Shown one piece after another: positions 13,313-24,776 of a stretch of DNA of 64,000 bases. A model generated the notes under the pieces. That model saw nothing but the letters and a program-made list of their open reading frames with translations, did no database searches and was not told where the DNA came from. Position numbers and translations under genes: made by a program. Each line of letters begins with the position of its first letter. The first letter of the stretch is position 1. This DNA comes from Dermatemys mawii. Its lineage: Eukaryota > Chordata > Testudines > Dermatemydidae. The DNA lies in NCBI GenBank assembly GCA_007922305.1, contig ML677366.1, forward strand, positions 15,224,783 through 15,288,782, in the 5' to 3' direction.

Positions 13313-13400
13313 CATAAAATCATAGGACTGGAAGAGACCTCAAGAGGTCATCTAGTTCAGTCCCATGCACTCATGGCAGCATTAGGTATTATCTAGACTA
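13313..13400 (-). mobile_element. CR1 LINE 3'-end fragment
   Basis: AAATCATAGGACTGGAAGAG followed by ACCTCAAGAGGTCATCTAGT is the complement of a CR1 3' end, so the copy is on the minus strand. It is short and diverged, with no coding part. Confidence 0.85.
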
Positions 13401-13539
13401 CATATTATTTTTCCCACACGACACTTGCCTCATCCAGTACACAAGATGGTTGCTGCTCACTCGAACACTATTCAACAGTGTTTTCTCTTCTCATTGTTCA
13501 GTAGGTGATGCCCATCCCTTATTTAGCAGTCAAAGAAAT

Positions 13540-13910
13540 CCACTGCTAAAATCTAAGGTCTCTACTGAGCATGTGCAAAATGCAATTTTTCAAAGGCTTA
13601 GAATAGCTCAGCCAAATTTGGGCAGATTTTCACAGAGTCAACAAAAGGCACATTCCAGCCACAAAGGCCACCCGCCCTGCCAAATTTTAAGCCCCTGCTC
13701 CAAAGCATGGGACTGTGAGAGCTTTTCAAAGAAAACATCACCAGAATGTTTTAATATGAGCAAAACAATGTATTTTCCATAGCCTATTTCTTGGAAACGG
13801 CTGAACCATTTTAGCTGAAATTTTCCAAACTCATCCATTGATCGCAGAAGGGCATGACATTTCCATGAAGGTGGCACTACAGAACAAAGCCAATGCTTTG
13901 GGGCCACACA
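13540..13910. repeat. probable old interspersed repeat
   Basis: The text TCTACTGAGCATGTGC, CTTAGAATAGCTCAGCC and AAATTTGGGCAGATTTTC, then AAACGGCTGAACCATTTTAGC, resembles a dispersed amniote repeat that I recognise but cannot class. Open frames of 110 codons (plus, 13450-13782) and 89 codons (minus, 13638-13907) lie over it and show no domain. Boundaries are approximate. Confidence 0.35.
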
Positions 13911-14164
13911 AAGACGACCCTGTTTCCCAGGGTCAGGGTCAGAGTTAGGTCAGTAGCTGTATTATGAATCTACAAAAGGACCTTTTGCCAAATGCTTTTA
14001 GTTTCTGTTAAGATGTTTTCAAGAGATTGGAGGTTTCAGTCCAAGTTGTGTTTGCCTTGTATTCAGTATTTATGGCATTAAAAATGAACTACTGTATGAA
14101 GCACTGAAAGACCGCAGCTCTACAAAATCACTGTACTGTGTGGTCTATATTGTGTTGTCTGTAT

Positions 14165-14573
14165 CAGTGGTTCTCAACCACGGGTACATGTACCCCTGGA
14201 GGTACACAGATCTTCCAGGAGGTACATCAACTCATCTAGATATTTGCCTAGTTTTACAACAAGATACATAAAAAGCACTAGCAAAGTCAGTACAAGCAAA
14301 TTTCATATGGATAATGACCTTTTTATATTGCTCTATATACTATACATTTCAGTGTAAGTACAATATTTATATTCCAATTGATTTCTTTTATAATTGTACG
14401 ATAAAAATGAGAAAGTGAGGCATTTTTCAGTAACAGTATGCTGTGCCACTTCTGTCTTTTTATGTCTGAGTTTGTAAGCAAGTAGTTTTTAAATGAGGTG
14501 AAACTTGGGATACACAAGACAAATCAGATTTCTGAAAGGGGCACAATAAGTCTGGAAAGGTTGAGAGCCACTG
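14165..14573. mobile_element. hAT-type MITE, 409 bp
   Basis: The termini are CAGTGGTTCTCAACC on the left and GGTTGAGAGCCACTG on the right. This is a 15-bp near-perfect inverted repeat of the well-known CAGTGGTTCTCAA hAT type. The flanking octamers GTCTGTAT and GTCTAGTT match at five of eight positions, compatible with a diverged 8-bp target duplication. The interior is AT-rich and non-coding, so this is a non-autonomous element that would have been moved by a hAT transposase supplied elsewhere. Confidence 0.9.
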
Positions 14574-17042
14574 GTCTAGTTCATGCAGATACTATATCCC
14601 TCTACTCAGCAGGAATGCTGCCTATGATAATAAGAGACTGAAATTAGACCTTCTACCAGCTTATGCCTTTGGCTCTGAACCTGCAAACTATATCACATGG
14701 GTGGAGTCATGCACCTGTAGGACACCATTGGAAAGTTAGAATTATTTCCTTGTATCATATTGTGCACATGGATTAATTTTTCCATCTGGAAGATAATTAT
14801 GGGTGATGGATGAAAAAAAACAATTCAAATGTATTGTTACTAAAAGACAGCTCTGGATTTCTAAATCAGCCCTGTATAATCTGGGCAATATGAATGTATT
14901 TTGATGGTCAGAGAGGGGAAGACAGATTGTCTAGAGCATTGAGAGCAGAGAAGTGAAAGAAAGGGACACATATGCTGGGGTCTAAAAGTAGATCTCCTTG
15001 TGCTCCTGGTCAACTAAATTAGCCCAGAATTTCCAAAAGTGGCCATTGAGATGAGTGCCCAATCTGAGATATGTCGGGCCTGATGCCAAGTACCCTCAAC
15101 TCTGCAGAGAGAGCCAATAAAAGCGGCAGGTGATCATATCTGAAAATAGGCCCCTTTCAGCATTTCAAGTTTGGTACCCACAAATTGACACACTCAAAGT
15201 AAATTGCAGCTTCTGAAAAATCAAGCCAATAAGACCCAAATTGTCAAAGACACTAAGCTATCAAAACTCCAGTTGAGATCAGTGGGAGCAGCAGATGCAC
15301 AGCACATCTGAGAAGCAGGTCATTGGTTGTTCATTTCAGAAGCATTCACTTGTGAATCCACATGGCAACCCCCCGAAACAGATTATATGAATTCGTACAC
15401 TTGGGGAAACTAAGTCAGATTTGAATTGCTCATGAATTTCTACCAGTTAAGGTCATACCATATGTGATTTAATAAGCAATTTCCCTTAGATCTGAACTAT
15501 AATCTTGACACTGATGCATAGTACTAATAATCTCTACACAAGTAATGTGCTGGCAAACAAAACTATACCGATTTTGTAGAACTAGAGTATTCATTTATGG
15601 GGTAAATTCAATAGAAAAAAAACTCACTAATTTCTGACATTTCACAATCCCATTGACAGTACTGACTACATGGCCAGCTAATACTATTAGTATTCTAATG
15701 TTTCATTTAAATGCCTATATTCCAACCCTTTGGGGAACCTTTATCCCTGTGCTAATAATAACCCATATGGCAAGAATGCTCCCCTACAGGGAAGGTTGAG
15801 TGTATGTTAGAAACACAGAGCTGGAGGTTGTGTCTGCTTCAATATGTGACCCTTCGCATTCTGAAACTGCTTTATCTATAACGTTCTGCACATTCAGCAT
15901 GTGTTTGTAGCTATTTTACTACCAAAAAAAAATATTTAATGCACACAGCATTGTTTCCAAACCACAACTATGGCATGTAATCACTTCTCTCTTTTTATGA
16001 GCAGTTGCTCAGTAGGTAAATATTAGAAGGAAAGTCAGGAACAGAAAATTACATTGGAATGTAGAAATATATTAGTAGTAAAAGAAATGGTACACTTAAA
16101 ACACAGCTTTATTATCCAAAGGCTGGATGAGAGGGATGCAGGTATAGTATCGTTACCTAGTGCAAAACACTTTGCAAGTGTGTCAGACAAAACCAATGAA
16201 CTATATTTCTTATTTCATTTTCCTAAGCCTTATTCCTCTTCATCATTTCTATTTTAAAGTGTTCCTGCTCAAGTCAACAGCAAATCTACTGATATCATTG
16301 GGAGTAGAATCGGCCCCCACCCCTTTTCTTTTTAATCCATAGACTAAAAACCAGCTGGGCTCACAGTTTGCCGATTATCACAGAGAAGAACGACATTTGT
16401 TTCTGTCACAGCTGTAGGCAAGGTGCCTGGGCCCACTGCTCCTTCCTGAGAAACCAGACACCAAATTGGACTGAACAGAACCCTCAGTTCCTTGCTGTAC
16501 GACTGTACAAAGGACTCAAAAGCCATCATAATGAATGGCATGACAAAGTGGTAAGAGCGCTATTAGAGTTACCATGAACATTTTACCCTGCCCTCTCAGA
16601 GGAAATCAGACCCCATCATCAGTGCATTCCCAGTTGCAAACCCAAGGACTGACAAGGATCAAAGAAATCTGTAGGATCTAAGTGTAGCTAGAGATAGCCT
16701 TTCCCAAAGAAGGGATGCTTGAGGTAGAAGTATTTGCACACACGATCAATCCCCAGAAATGGGTTCTTGTGTCTAACCACCACTCCTTTCTCCAGAGTCC
16801 ATAGCTTAACTACCTAAAGACAAGCACTAAACGTTTCTCATCAATAATGGGACCATTTTTGCTGGTCTTGTCATCTGTGAGGGACATTGCTTTTACCCTA
16901 GCCAGTCAGTCTGTGTGCACATGGCCTGATATCACAATTTGCTGACTCATGTAATTTAATCCAATGGGATTATTGTATGTAAATAACGTAAGGAGGCCGA
17001 TGGGTGGGGGGACATAAGGGGAAGAAAAACAGAGGGTGAAGG
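14574..17042. other. unique non-coding DNA
   Basis: No gene or clear transposon. Open frames are at most about 70 codons and featureless. A G-rich stretch precedes the CR1 tail at the right edge. Confidence 0.6.
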
Positions 17043-17121
17043 GTTATTGGCCACTGTCTGAGGACAGGATAATGGGCTAGACATGGACCTTTGGTCTGAC
17101 CCAGTATGGCCACTCTTATGT
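17043..17121 (+). mobile_element. CR1 LINE 3'-end fragment, plus strand
   Basis: The sequence TTATTGGCCACTGTCTGAGG, then GACAGGATAATGGGCTAGA and GGACCTTTGGTCTGACCCAG, is a typical CR1 3' untranslated tail in sense orientation. Only the last 80 bp or so is recognisable; the 5' part is lost or too diverged. Confidence 0.88.
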
Positions 17122-17487
17122 CACTTCTGATGTGCTAGTCCCACCACCTATAAGAGAGATTTTCATTGACAGTAGCACAGAGATGGAAGGTGGTTGCCAA
17201 GAAGAAATGGAGTAGGGGAAAAGGCTAGCTTCAGTGAAGTGACACAGTGAGCTCAGTGCATGGAGAGTCCAAGAGGCATGGAGCGTTCCTGGGGATAACA
17301 TGGTGACATGGTGATAACATGGGCAGAACTACTCTTAACAGAAATGGATATTATAACAAAAACTGATTGAAAATCTTAGTTAAATGTGTGTAAGATACTG
17401 GTTCAAAAGGTTTTCATCTGAACTTCAGCCCACAGGAAGAGGGTAAACACAGTTCAACCACGTTCAATTTCTGAGACTGTCAGTCCA

Positions 17488-17830
17488 CACCCCCGCCCCC
17501 CTTCATCTCCCACTCTCTCCACGAAGCTCATCTTTCCATCATCTATCCTCACGCCTTCAATATCCCTTTCTTAGCAGTTGGTACCTTTGTCTGCTGTCTA
17601 AGCTTGCCTCTCAGATCCTGCCCCCCAGCCCTTCCTCTCATTCTTGGTTTCAGGATCCAGGTCAGACCTCTCCCCACTGTTTAAGTTTCCCTTCCATTCT
17701 TAACATCTGCTCCATGCTCCCTTGTTTCGCTTTGTGTGCCCCCAGCTCCTGACAGTCATTTCCCTCTTCTCCTCCTCCTCCTCTCACTCTCACATCTGCC
17801 TTCTGAGTGCTCTAGTGACAAGTGGTAAAC
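17488..17830. repeat. pyrimidine-rich tract, plus strand
   Basis: About 340 bp is strongly C/T-biased on the plus strand, including CCCCCGCCCCCC and TCTTCTCCTCCTCCTCCTC. No coding frame is convincing. Such purine/pyrimidine asymmetry can form triplex DNA; I see nothing that demonstrates a function. Confidence 0.75.
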
Positions 17831-20800
17831 TCACTTGTCCTTAACTTTCCCCTCTTCTTTTGGCATGGTTCAGCTCATCTGACTGCTTAGCCTAGGTAGT
17901 AACTGCCACTCATATGCTCTTAGATTCCACAAAGATAAAGTCAGCCATTAAAGAACAGTTTTAAATACAATAAAACGAAAGGATTTGGTCCTGTCCAGAA
18001 ATATTTCAAGCCTACAAGATTTAAAATATCTGGAAGCCTACTGTTAGCAGAATCAGTCACATTACACATAAATTATGAAATATTCTACTTGAGAGCCGCT
18101 CCTAAACTTCTAATTTCTTTTCACTGAGCAGTGAGTGTGCATCTAATGCAAGGACAACACAGGGTGCACATGTTTAATGATTTCATAGTTCATATTATAC
18201 TTTGAGATAACATACAGTTTTAGCTATTAAATCATTAAATAGATCTTTGCAGCTTGATCTGCAGAATGTGAAGGGGAGAATTCTTCCCAGTTCAGTCTTA
18301 AAATCAGTATTTCCAGAAGGATCTGCTACACCGTATGCTCTGAAAGGTGCTATTGAATAAAGCAGCCTTTAATAAACCATGCAGAAGAATCATTTATTGC
18401 AAGTGTGACTGTTATTAGGAATTGCTGTGCACTTCAGAGTGGGCAGACATCTGTTACATCTGTGTTTCAGTGAAAACCTCCAAGGAATATTCTGTAGTTT
18501 GGCACTGTATTTGAGTGTTATAATGTCAAATATGGAGAACATAACACAGCAGGGCTTCCAGGGACACGGAAAGGCAATCTAAAGGACTGCCCTAGTTTCT
18601 GTTAAAAATAGGTCAAAGAGCCAGTGTAATCAAAGTCTGGCAATGCATACTAATTAATGACAGAATGTCTTGCACTTACATTGACTAGAAGAAATTCATA
18701 CACTATCTTATTAATGCTATACATAAGAAACCTTTTTTAACACCTAATAGTTAAAATGAAAATGCAGATCTCTTACCACAGTAAAATATCTGTCTCATTT
18801 TGAATGAGCAAGCAGATGAATTTTATAGTTAAATCAATAACTAATAAAGACAGTTCAGGTCATGATTTAACATTCATTACCACACAGTATTTGCTGAACT
18901 AATATGCAAATATTACATTATGACTCCAAATGGCTTTTAGATGCAGTTGATTACAAGACACATCTTTTGATATGGTACCAAACCAACTAAGATATTCCAG
19001 GAACAGACAAATTGTAAATGGACTGAAGATCGCAACAGGGCAGCTTACATTTCTACAAGCAAAATTCTGCCATTCTAAGTGAGACGGTTCCTCCTTCCTA
19101 CAGTATGAATACATGGCCTTGACATCAACTTTCTCCAGAATTTGAGAAAGGTTATAGGGTAGTAAAGAAGCAGAAAACTACTGTTCTATCACTGACATAA
19201 AACTAGTTGGGCTTTAGAATACCTGTGTGTTTTTAAATTGAGAAAGTTATCAGAAAAGGCAAAAACATGGGGAGAACTGAGTACAAGCTGTGAAATGAAA
19301 ATTCTAAAAGAACTAACCTGTTAAATGCATTCTGCAGAGACATTCAAATCAAGCAGTCACGCAAGATCATTTTAAACAAATAAAAGTAAATAATTGAATA
19401 TATATTTTGCATCTCAAATGATGTAATATATGTGTAGATCATTTAATCTGTTAAATGAATAACTTCTGGCTATCTGCAAGGGTACAGACTTAGTGGTATG
19501 ACCTTCCCTCCTTTAACAAATGTTCATCCAAGTATCAAATCTGCAATGGGAATTCTGTATTTACTATGCAGGAAGACTATGGGTTTACTAGGCTCCTGCT
19601 CACTGGTAAAGATTGCAGAGAGAATCACATAAGTTAATTTATTTTCTGTATGGACTCGTGCTCAATTTTCTAGTGCAAGCATTTCCCATCGATAGAATTT
19701 GAAAAAAGGTTGCTGATAGCGATTTTGTAACGTATACAATACAGTAAATGTAAAAGATAAAAGTGAGTTCTACCAATTGCTTTCCCAATTATGCCTAAAT
19801 TGCACACCGCAACACAAACAGAAGATATCTACTGATATTGTCAAATATTGGGGATTTTTTAAAATGGAGAGAAAAATTTTTTTAAAAACCCATTTCAAAT
19901 GTTTTATAGTTTTTTCAACTGAATAGTTTTGTCACTTAAGATAAAACAAAATCCTGTCTCAACAAAGTTCCTGTGGTAAACACAACTGTTGATTGTATTC
20001 TATAATTAGAAGTGAAGAGATGGTGCTATATGTAATACCAATTGCTTAAAAGTATGTGTCTTGGCATTAGATTTACTAATGTTAGCGCAGTTAATTCAGA
20101 TTCCACTAAAATCATAGCATTATTCTTATGGTGATAAATGTTCACTGGTTGGATATTAAAATATTCTGTGGTTTCCAAAATTTACAGTGACATCCAACGA
20201 GAAATTTTGTAAAACTATCAGTATAAGTAAGCAAACCCACAAGAAATTCTGTGGACAAACCAATCAATGATTCATAGGAATGTGATAAAACCAATTTAGA
20301 CTTACATTTATTCTTATTTCTTTCAACTAAAATACAGTGTCCACAACTTTCTAGTAGAAGTTTAGCTTGCTTTGATGTAGTATTTATAGGCAGACAAACT
20401 GATAGGAAATCCATGATAGTGTGAGATATAAAGGGGCTTTTATAAATTAGCAGGTGTTTGGAATTATTTTATTGCACTGTATTATAGTACAAGTTGCCAA
20501 AAGGAGTGTTGAAAAACTTGGTGTGATTTTGATGAGAAAATTCTACATTTGAGAAGGAGACAGGAAACATTTTAAGCCAAGTGATCTTGTTGTATTAATA
20601 ATGATAGCTTTTTTAATTTCCTCACACATTGAATAAATGCTGAGGCAGCAGGATTAATAGGAGAGACAGTGTGGTGTATGATCAATATGCATTTCACATG
20701 GCTTTGCAATTTGTCACTGATTTAAATATATGTATAACCCATAATATGTATCTACCTACCTATCTCCACGTTAAGATATGAAGTAATAACGTGCTGCCCT

Positions 20801-21000
20801 TGAAATTTATCTATTACTATATATTCATTAAAAACAAAAGATTAATCAGAATATATTTAGATTCCTGGCAGCAGAATCAAAACTGGATTATTTTGTTCCC
20901 TGGGGTACCACAGTAGGAGAGTAAACACTGAAGTCACAAGCACAATGGAGAGGTGTATTTATATGCACACATATTCCATATCCACTCATTGTCATGCTCT
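17831..21000. other. long AT-rich unique DNA
   Basis: About 3.2 kb with no recognisable repeat or gene. Frames reach about 90 codons and are AT-driven. The absence of visible repeats is itself mildly notable in this window. Confidence 0.6.
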
Positions 21001-21165
21001 GCCCCTTCTAATGGTGCCTGGGGCCGATATAGAGGTTGATGAGCCTACTGCAGTGATGACCTAGAGACCTAGGTCTTTTAACTCAAGTAATAAGGTCTCA
21101 TGCTTTAAGATCCAGAAGTAAGAGGTTCAGTCCCTTCTGCTGACAACTCACCCCAGGGGCATTGT
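21001..21165 (+). mobile_element. Cry-type tRNA-derived SINE, plus strand
   Basis: A tRNA-like head is visible with an A-box-like segment TAACTCAAGTAATAAGG (21079-21095) and a B-box-like segment GAGGTTCAGTCCC (21122-21134), separated by TCTCATGCTTTAAGATCCAG. This matches the tortoise Pol III SINE (Cry) that I know from cryptodiran turtles. Both boxes carry substitutions relative to a functional Pol III promoter, so the copy is probably inactive. Boundaries are approximate. Confidence 0.75.
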
Positions 21166-22125
21166 GCTGCACACAAATCTACGCATCAACAAAAGAACTT
21201 GGCTGATTTTACTTGGCTCTCTCTTGTTTCAAAATAAAGACATTAGGTTGCACTCAGGCCTAGTTGCTGATGAGCACAGCTATGCCACACAAGTGCTATA
21301 TAGAAGAATAACTAAAAACCCACAACAATTCTGTGTGCGCTCTTTCCATTTTCACACTTTGGCCATTCAAAATTTTTTTTAAAAAAAAGCCAGTAACAGA
21401 AACTGTGCCCGAGGTTAAGCTTATGGAAGGAGAGTTTCTGTTCAGACAAACATATGTAACACATATTTAATACTAATGGCAGTTTTACACAAACATTGAA
21501 AGAATATATTATACTCCTTGCGTGAAAATCTTCTATCCAAAGCAGATTACAGTCAAGTTCTAAACTAAGACAGGAGTTTACACAAATGCAGACACCTACA
21601 AATAGAGCCTCTGTAACAAACCATGCTGAATTTGAAACAAGATATTCAAATACCTCTTGAATAGTAAACGTGGGTAACAGTTTAATAAACATTCACAGAT
21701 TCAAATCCAAACCAAGTCAATAGAGATTGAAAGTTCATTTACCATGGCTGTCCAGCGGCTTGTGTACCATGTGGAGGTCTACATTCAGCATCACTCCACA
21801 CAGCTGCAAAATCATCCAGATTGGCAAGGAGTCCCCCTCTATATGGGCAGGCCCCATCCACCATTAGACGAGACAGGCAGGAATGCTGGGAACAATGCAA
21901 GTAACAGGAAGAACCAGGGGAGAGAGAGCAGAGCAGCTCAAGCACCATTAGGAGATGTGGAAAGTTAAAGAGCAAAGGGCTCAGGCATAACCAGTTTTTC
22001 ATAAGAGGTGGGGATTGGAGAATGATGGAGCAGAATGGCTGGAGCCACTGCTGTTTTCACAGGAGCAGAATAGGGAGTAAAGTAGGGCCCAGATATAGAA
22101 ATAGAGGCTGGAACTAGGAGTATGT
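21166..22125. other. unique non-coding DNA
   Basis: No gene seen. A 126-codon minus-strand frame (21312-21692) has no domain I recognise and is AT-rich. Confidence 0.55.
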
Positions 22126-22195
22126 GGGTGCTACTGCACCCCTAGCTTGAAGTGGTTTCCATTATATACAGGGTTTACAGTTTGGTTCAATGGGT
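22126..22195. repeat. partial MITE, relative of 33561-33681
   Basis: CACCCCTAGCTTGAAGTGG and TTTCCATTATATACAGGG, with ACAGTTTGGTTCAATGG, repeat nearly word for word in the complete element at 33561-33681. This copy ends abruptly where the G/C-rich element at 22197 begins, so it was probably broken by that insertion or by a deletion. Confidence 0.75.
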
Positions 22196-22196
22196 C

Positions 22197-22440
22197 CCAC
22201 ATGCCAAACCCCTCAGCCACACCCTGCACCTCAAATCTCTCATTCCCGGCCCCACTCCCAAGATCGCACCCCCAGCCAGAGCCCTCACCCCCTTCCACAC
22301 CCCAACTCCCTGACCCAGCCCAGTGAAAGTGGGGGTGGGGGTGGCAGGAGAGCAAATGACGGGGGTGAGCAGGAGGCTGGGCCTTGGAGAAGGGGGTAGC
22401 AAGGGCGTTCACTTTTGTACAATTAGAAAGTTAGCAACTC
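22197..22440 (-). mobile_element. fragment of the 8757-9670 element family, reversed
   Basis: Read on the minus strand, the right end begins TAGAGTTGCTAACTTTCTAA, the counterpart of TAGGGTTGCTAATTTCCTAA at 8755. The complementary C-rich body follows (CCCCCAGCCAGAGCCCTCA on the plus strand). It is flanked on the right by TA at 22441. The other terminus is missing, so the copy is truncated. Overlapping open frames here are low-complexity artefacts. Confidence 0.7.
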
Positions 22441-22442
22441 TA

Positions 22443-23856
22443 AACAGAAGCAAAAATAACAACAAAGAGTCCTACCCTGCAAAGAGGTGAAGAGAATTTT
22501 TTTATTATTACTTCTTATTCTTTAGAAGACAGGATTGGTTTGTTAGAGGGCAGAAATGATTGGGGGTGTGGGGCAGGTATAAGCTTTATTCAGTGGCAGC
22601 AGCACAGGTATTTTTCACCCTGACTAGTAGGGTTGGCCCTTGGGAGAAAGGGGCACTGCTGAAAACTTTCAAACTGCTCATAATTCTTCCTTCAAACCAT
22701 CTGAAGAGAGAGTGAGCAAACCATGCCACATGGACAGCGGAAACAATAGCATCATACTCATCTACCTCACTCCCTGACCTAGTGTGTAGATTCTGTAGTT
22801 GTCTGCTGAGACAAAGGAAGGGAAAGTAATGATATCCAATGTGAAGGTTGGGAGATCAAGGTTTGTACCTAGCCATTCAGGTTCCAGAACAGACACACCA
22901 AAAAATACTTGTCACTTTCAATATCATATATGTAACATCTTATTTTTTTATTTGACTTTTTAAAAGTGTAACATACAGATTTTGAACCCTCTTAAAAGTT
23001 TGGGGATATTCAAATCAGAGGGCAGGGGCAAATAATTAGATTCAGCTCAATATTTTAAACAGATTTTCACAACTCTCAAATACATTTTTATATTTCCCGT
23101 GCTTCAATATACTGGCTTATTTTTCACCCTCTTATATTAGTATTTGGATTCTGTTTGGACTTTGTTACATTTGTTTTAGGCTGCGCAGTTTCTTGTTTGA
23201 AGAACATTTCCTCTGAATAATAAAAGCATAAGCAAGGCTTCAGCACAATGTTTGTAAAAACTCAAACCTAGTCTTTAACGCGAATGTGATAAAATAATAA
23301 GCAATGAGGGCACGGCCTTAAGAAAACAGTGAAATTTCCATATAAAATATTGAAATTGTGAGAACTCAAGTTCTAAAATCAAAATCCCATGTCTTATGAT
23401 TAAATCATGAGCTCTCATCAGCGTGCTAGTACAATAGTCTAGATGCCTTCCCCTAAAAACCAGAAAGTCTCAGGGGAGCTGTCTTGCTAATATGTCTCAG
23501 TATAATGTAGTCTGTTCACAATTGCCACTAATTTTACTTACCTCATTTTCTTGGTATCTCAAGGAGTTTTTATAATGGTTGGCATTTTGATGCATTTTAA
23601 ACACTGTTTAAAAAGGCATCAGCCTGAATGAAGAGAAGAACAAACTGCTTTTGTGTCTTTCTCTGCATGTCTGAAGTCTACTTGTGAGCACCTTGCCATT
23701 TTGCTGGCACAGCTACACCTGTTTCTCACGTAGGCTAAATTTCTAAAGCCTCATATGGCAACTGGGTATAAACCATTAATTTGTTACAGTAATGCAAGGA
23801 TTACAGGGGATGGTGTCAATGAATAATAAAATACGATAAAGGCTAAAAGCTGGGGG
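22443..23856. other. unique non-coding DNA
   Basis: No recognisable gene or repeat. AT-rich with short frames only. Confidence 0.6.
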
Positions 23857-24088
23857 TTTATCAGTTCAAAGTGACAGAGGAGAAAGACATGGGTGGACTG
23901 GTTGATTATAGGATGACCATGAACTGCCAAAGTGATGTGAAAAAGGCTAATACAATCCTAGGATCAGGTAATGTATTTCCGGTAGAGATAGGGGAGTGTT
24001 AGTATCCTTATATAAGGCACTAGTGAGACCTCATCTAGAACACTGTGTGTACTTCTGGTCTCCCATGTTTAAGAAAGATAAATTCACA

Positions 24089-24289
24089 CTGAAACTGGCG
24101 TAGATGTAACGCCAACAGATCCCGGTCATCAGCTGGCAGGATTGAACAGGGGACCTCGGGAGCTTAGTGCATGAGCCTCCAACTGTCTCCTCGCTAAGGC
24201 TGTAGAGCAGACTCATTTAACTCTCTCTCTAAGTGGTCTCAGTGCCACTAAATGGGACAGAACACCACACCCAGGAGATGTATGTGGGT
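24089..24289 (-). mobile_element. Cry-type tRNA-derived SINE, minus strand
   Basis: Read on the minus strand, an A-box-like segment (24177-24197) precedes a B-box-like GTTCAATCC (24139-24147). In plus orientation the Cry words GCATGAGCCTCCAACTG, GGCTGTAGAGCAGACTCATT and GTGCCACTAAATGGGACAG follow. TTCACA occurs at 24083-24088 and again at 24290-24295, a likely 6-bp target duplication, which places the SINE inside the CR1 copy. It is strong evidence for a cryptodiran turtle source. Confidence 0.88.
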
Positions 24290-24462
24290 TTCACAGAGAA
24301 GGACTACTAAGATGATCAGAAGAATGGAAAACCTACCTCATGAGAGGAGACAGGGTTTGGCTTGTTTAGCCTAATCAAATGAAAGCTGAGTGGAGCTATG
24401 ACTGCTCTCTCTATACATACAGAGAGATATTACCAGGAAGGGAAAGGAATTATTTATGTAAA

Positions 24463-24735
24463 GTACCATGAGTGCCACGGTGAACCGCAGCCACTGGGAG
24501 CTGTGGGGGTAGGATGAGCAGCCAGCAAGTGTGAAAAATCAGGACAGGGGTGGGGGTAATAGGAGCCTATATAAGAAAAAGCCCCAAATATTGAGACTGT
24601 CTCTATAAAAACTGGACATCTGGTCACCCTATGTGGGGAGCCATGCCTGCAGACGGTCAACATAAACAAAATGTCTCATGCTCCACCAGCAGATTACCCT
24701 GATGGGCTGCGTGCCAAAGGTTGCTGACCTCTGGA
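24463..24735. mobile_element. hAT-like repeat split by a MITE
   Basis: The left piece (GTGCCACGGTGAACCGCAGC, CACTGGGAGCTG) and the right piece (GGGGAGCCATGCCTGCAGAC, then GTGCCAAAGGTTGCTGACCT) are two halves of a repeat I recognise from turtles, which ends in a GGTTGCCGACC-type terminus. The MITE at 24512-24629 separates them. The left terminus is not visible. Confidence 0.6.
24512..24629. mobile_element. 118-bp TA-flanked MITE, second copy
   Basis: The ends (TA then GGATGAGCAGCC; CTGGTCACCC then TA), and the interior AATAGGAGCCTATATAAGAA, match the element at 37253-37372 in the same orientation. It lies inside the hAT-like repeat at 24463-24735. Confidence 0.88.
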
Positions 24736-24776
24736 TTAAATGATCATGATAGTCCCTTCTGGCCTTAAAGTCTATA

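Larger units (their letters stand above)
23857..24776 (+). mobile_element. CR1 LINE 3' region, interrupted by nested insertions
   Basis: CR1 3' text is recognisable in three blocks. Block one, about 23857-24088, includes GGCTAATACAATCCTAGGAT and GGCACTAGTGAGACCTCATC. Block two, about 24296-24460, includes GACTACTAAGATGATCAGAA and GGCTTGTTTAGCCTAATCAA. The end block, about 24737-24776, includes GATCATGATAGTCCCTTCTG. Between them lie a reversed Cry SINE and a hAT-like repeat that itself contains a TA-flanked MITE. All CR1 blocks are on the plus strand and in order, so one CR1 copy or two adjacent copies were split by later insertions. No intact CR1 coding region remains. Confidence 0.8.

Noticed and set aside
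24139..24197. A genuine tRNA gene on the minus strand
   Set aside because: The A- and B-box-like segments belong to a Cry SINE flanked by TTCACA repeats; no full cloverleaf can be folded from it. The same holds for 21079-21134.
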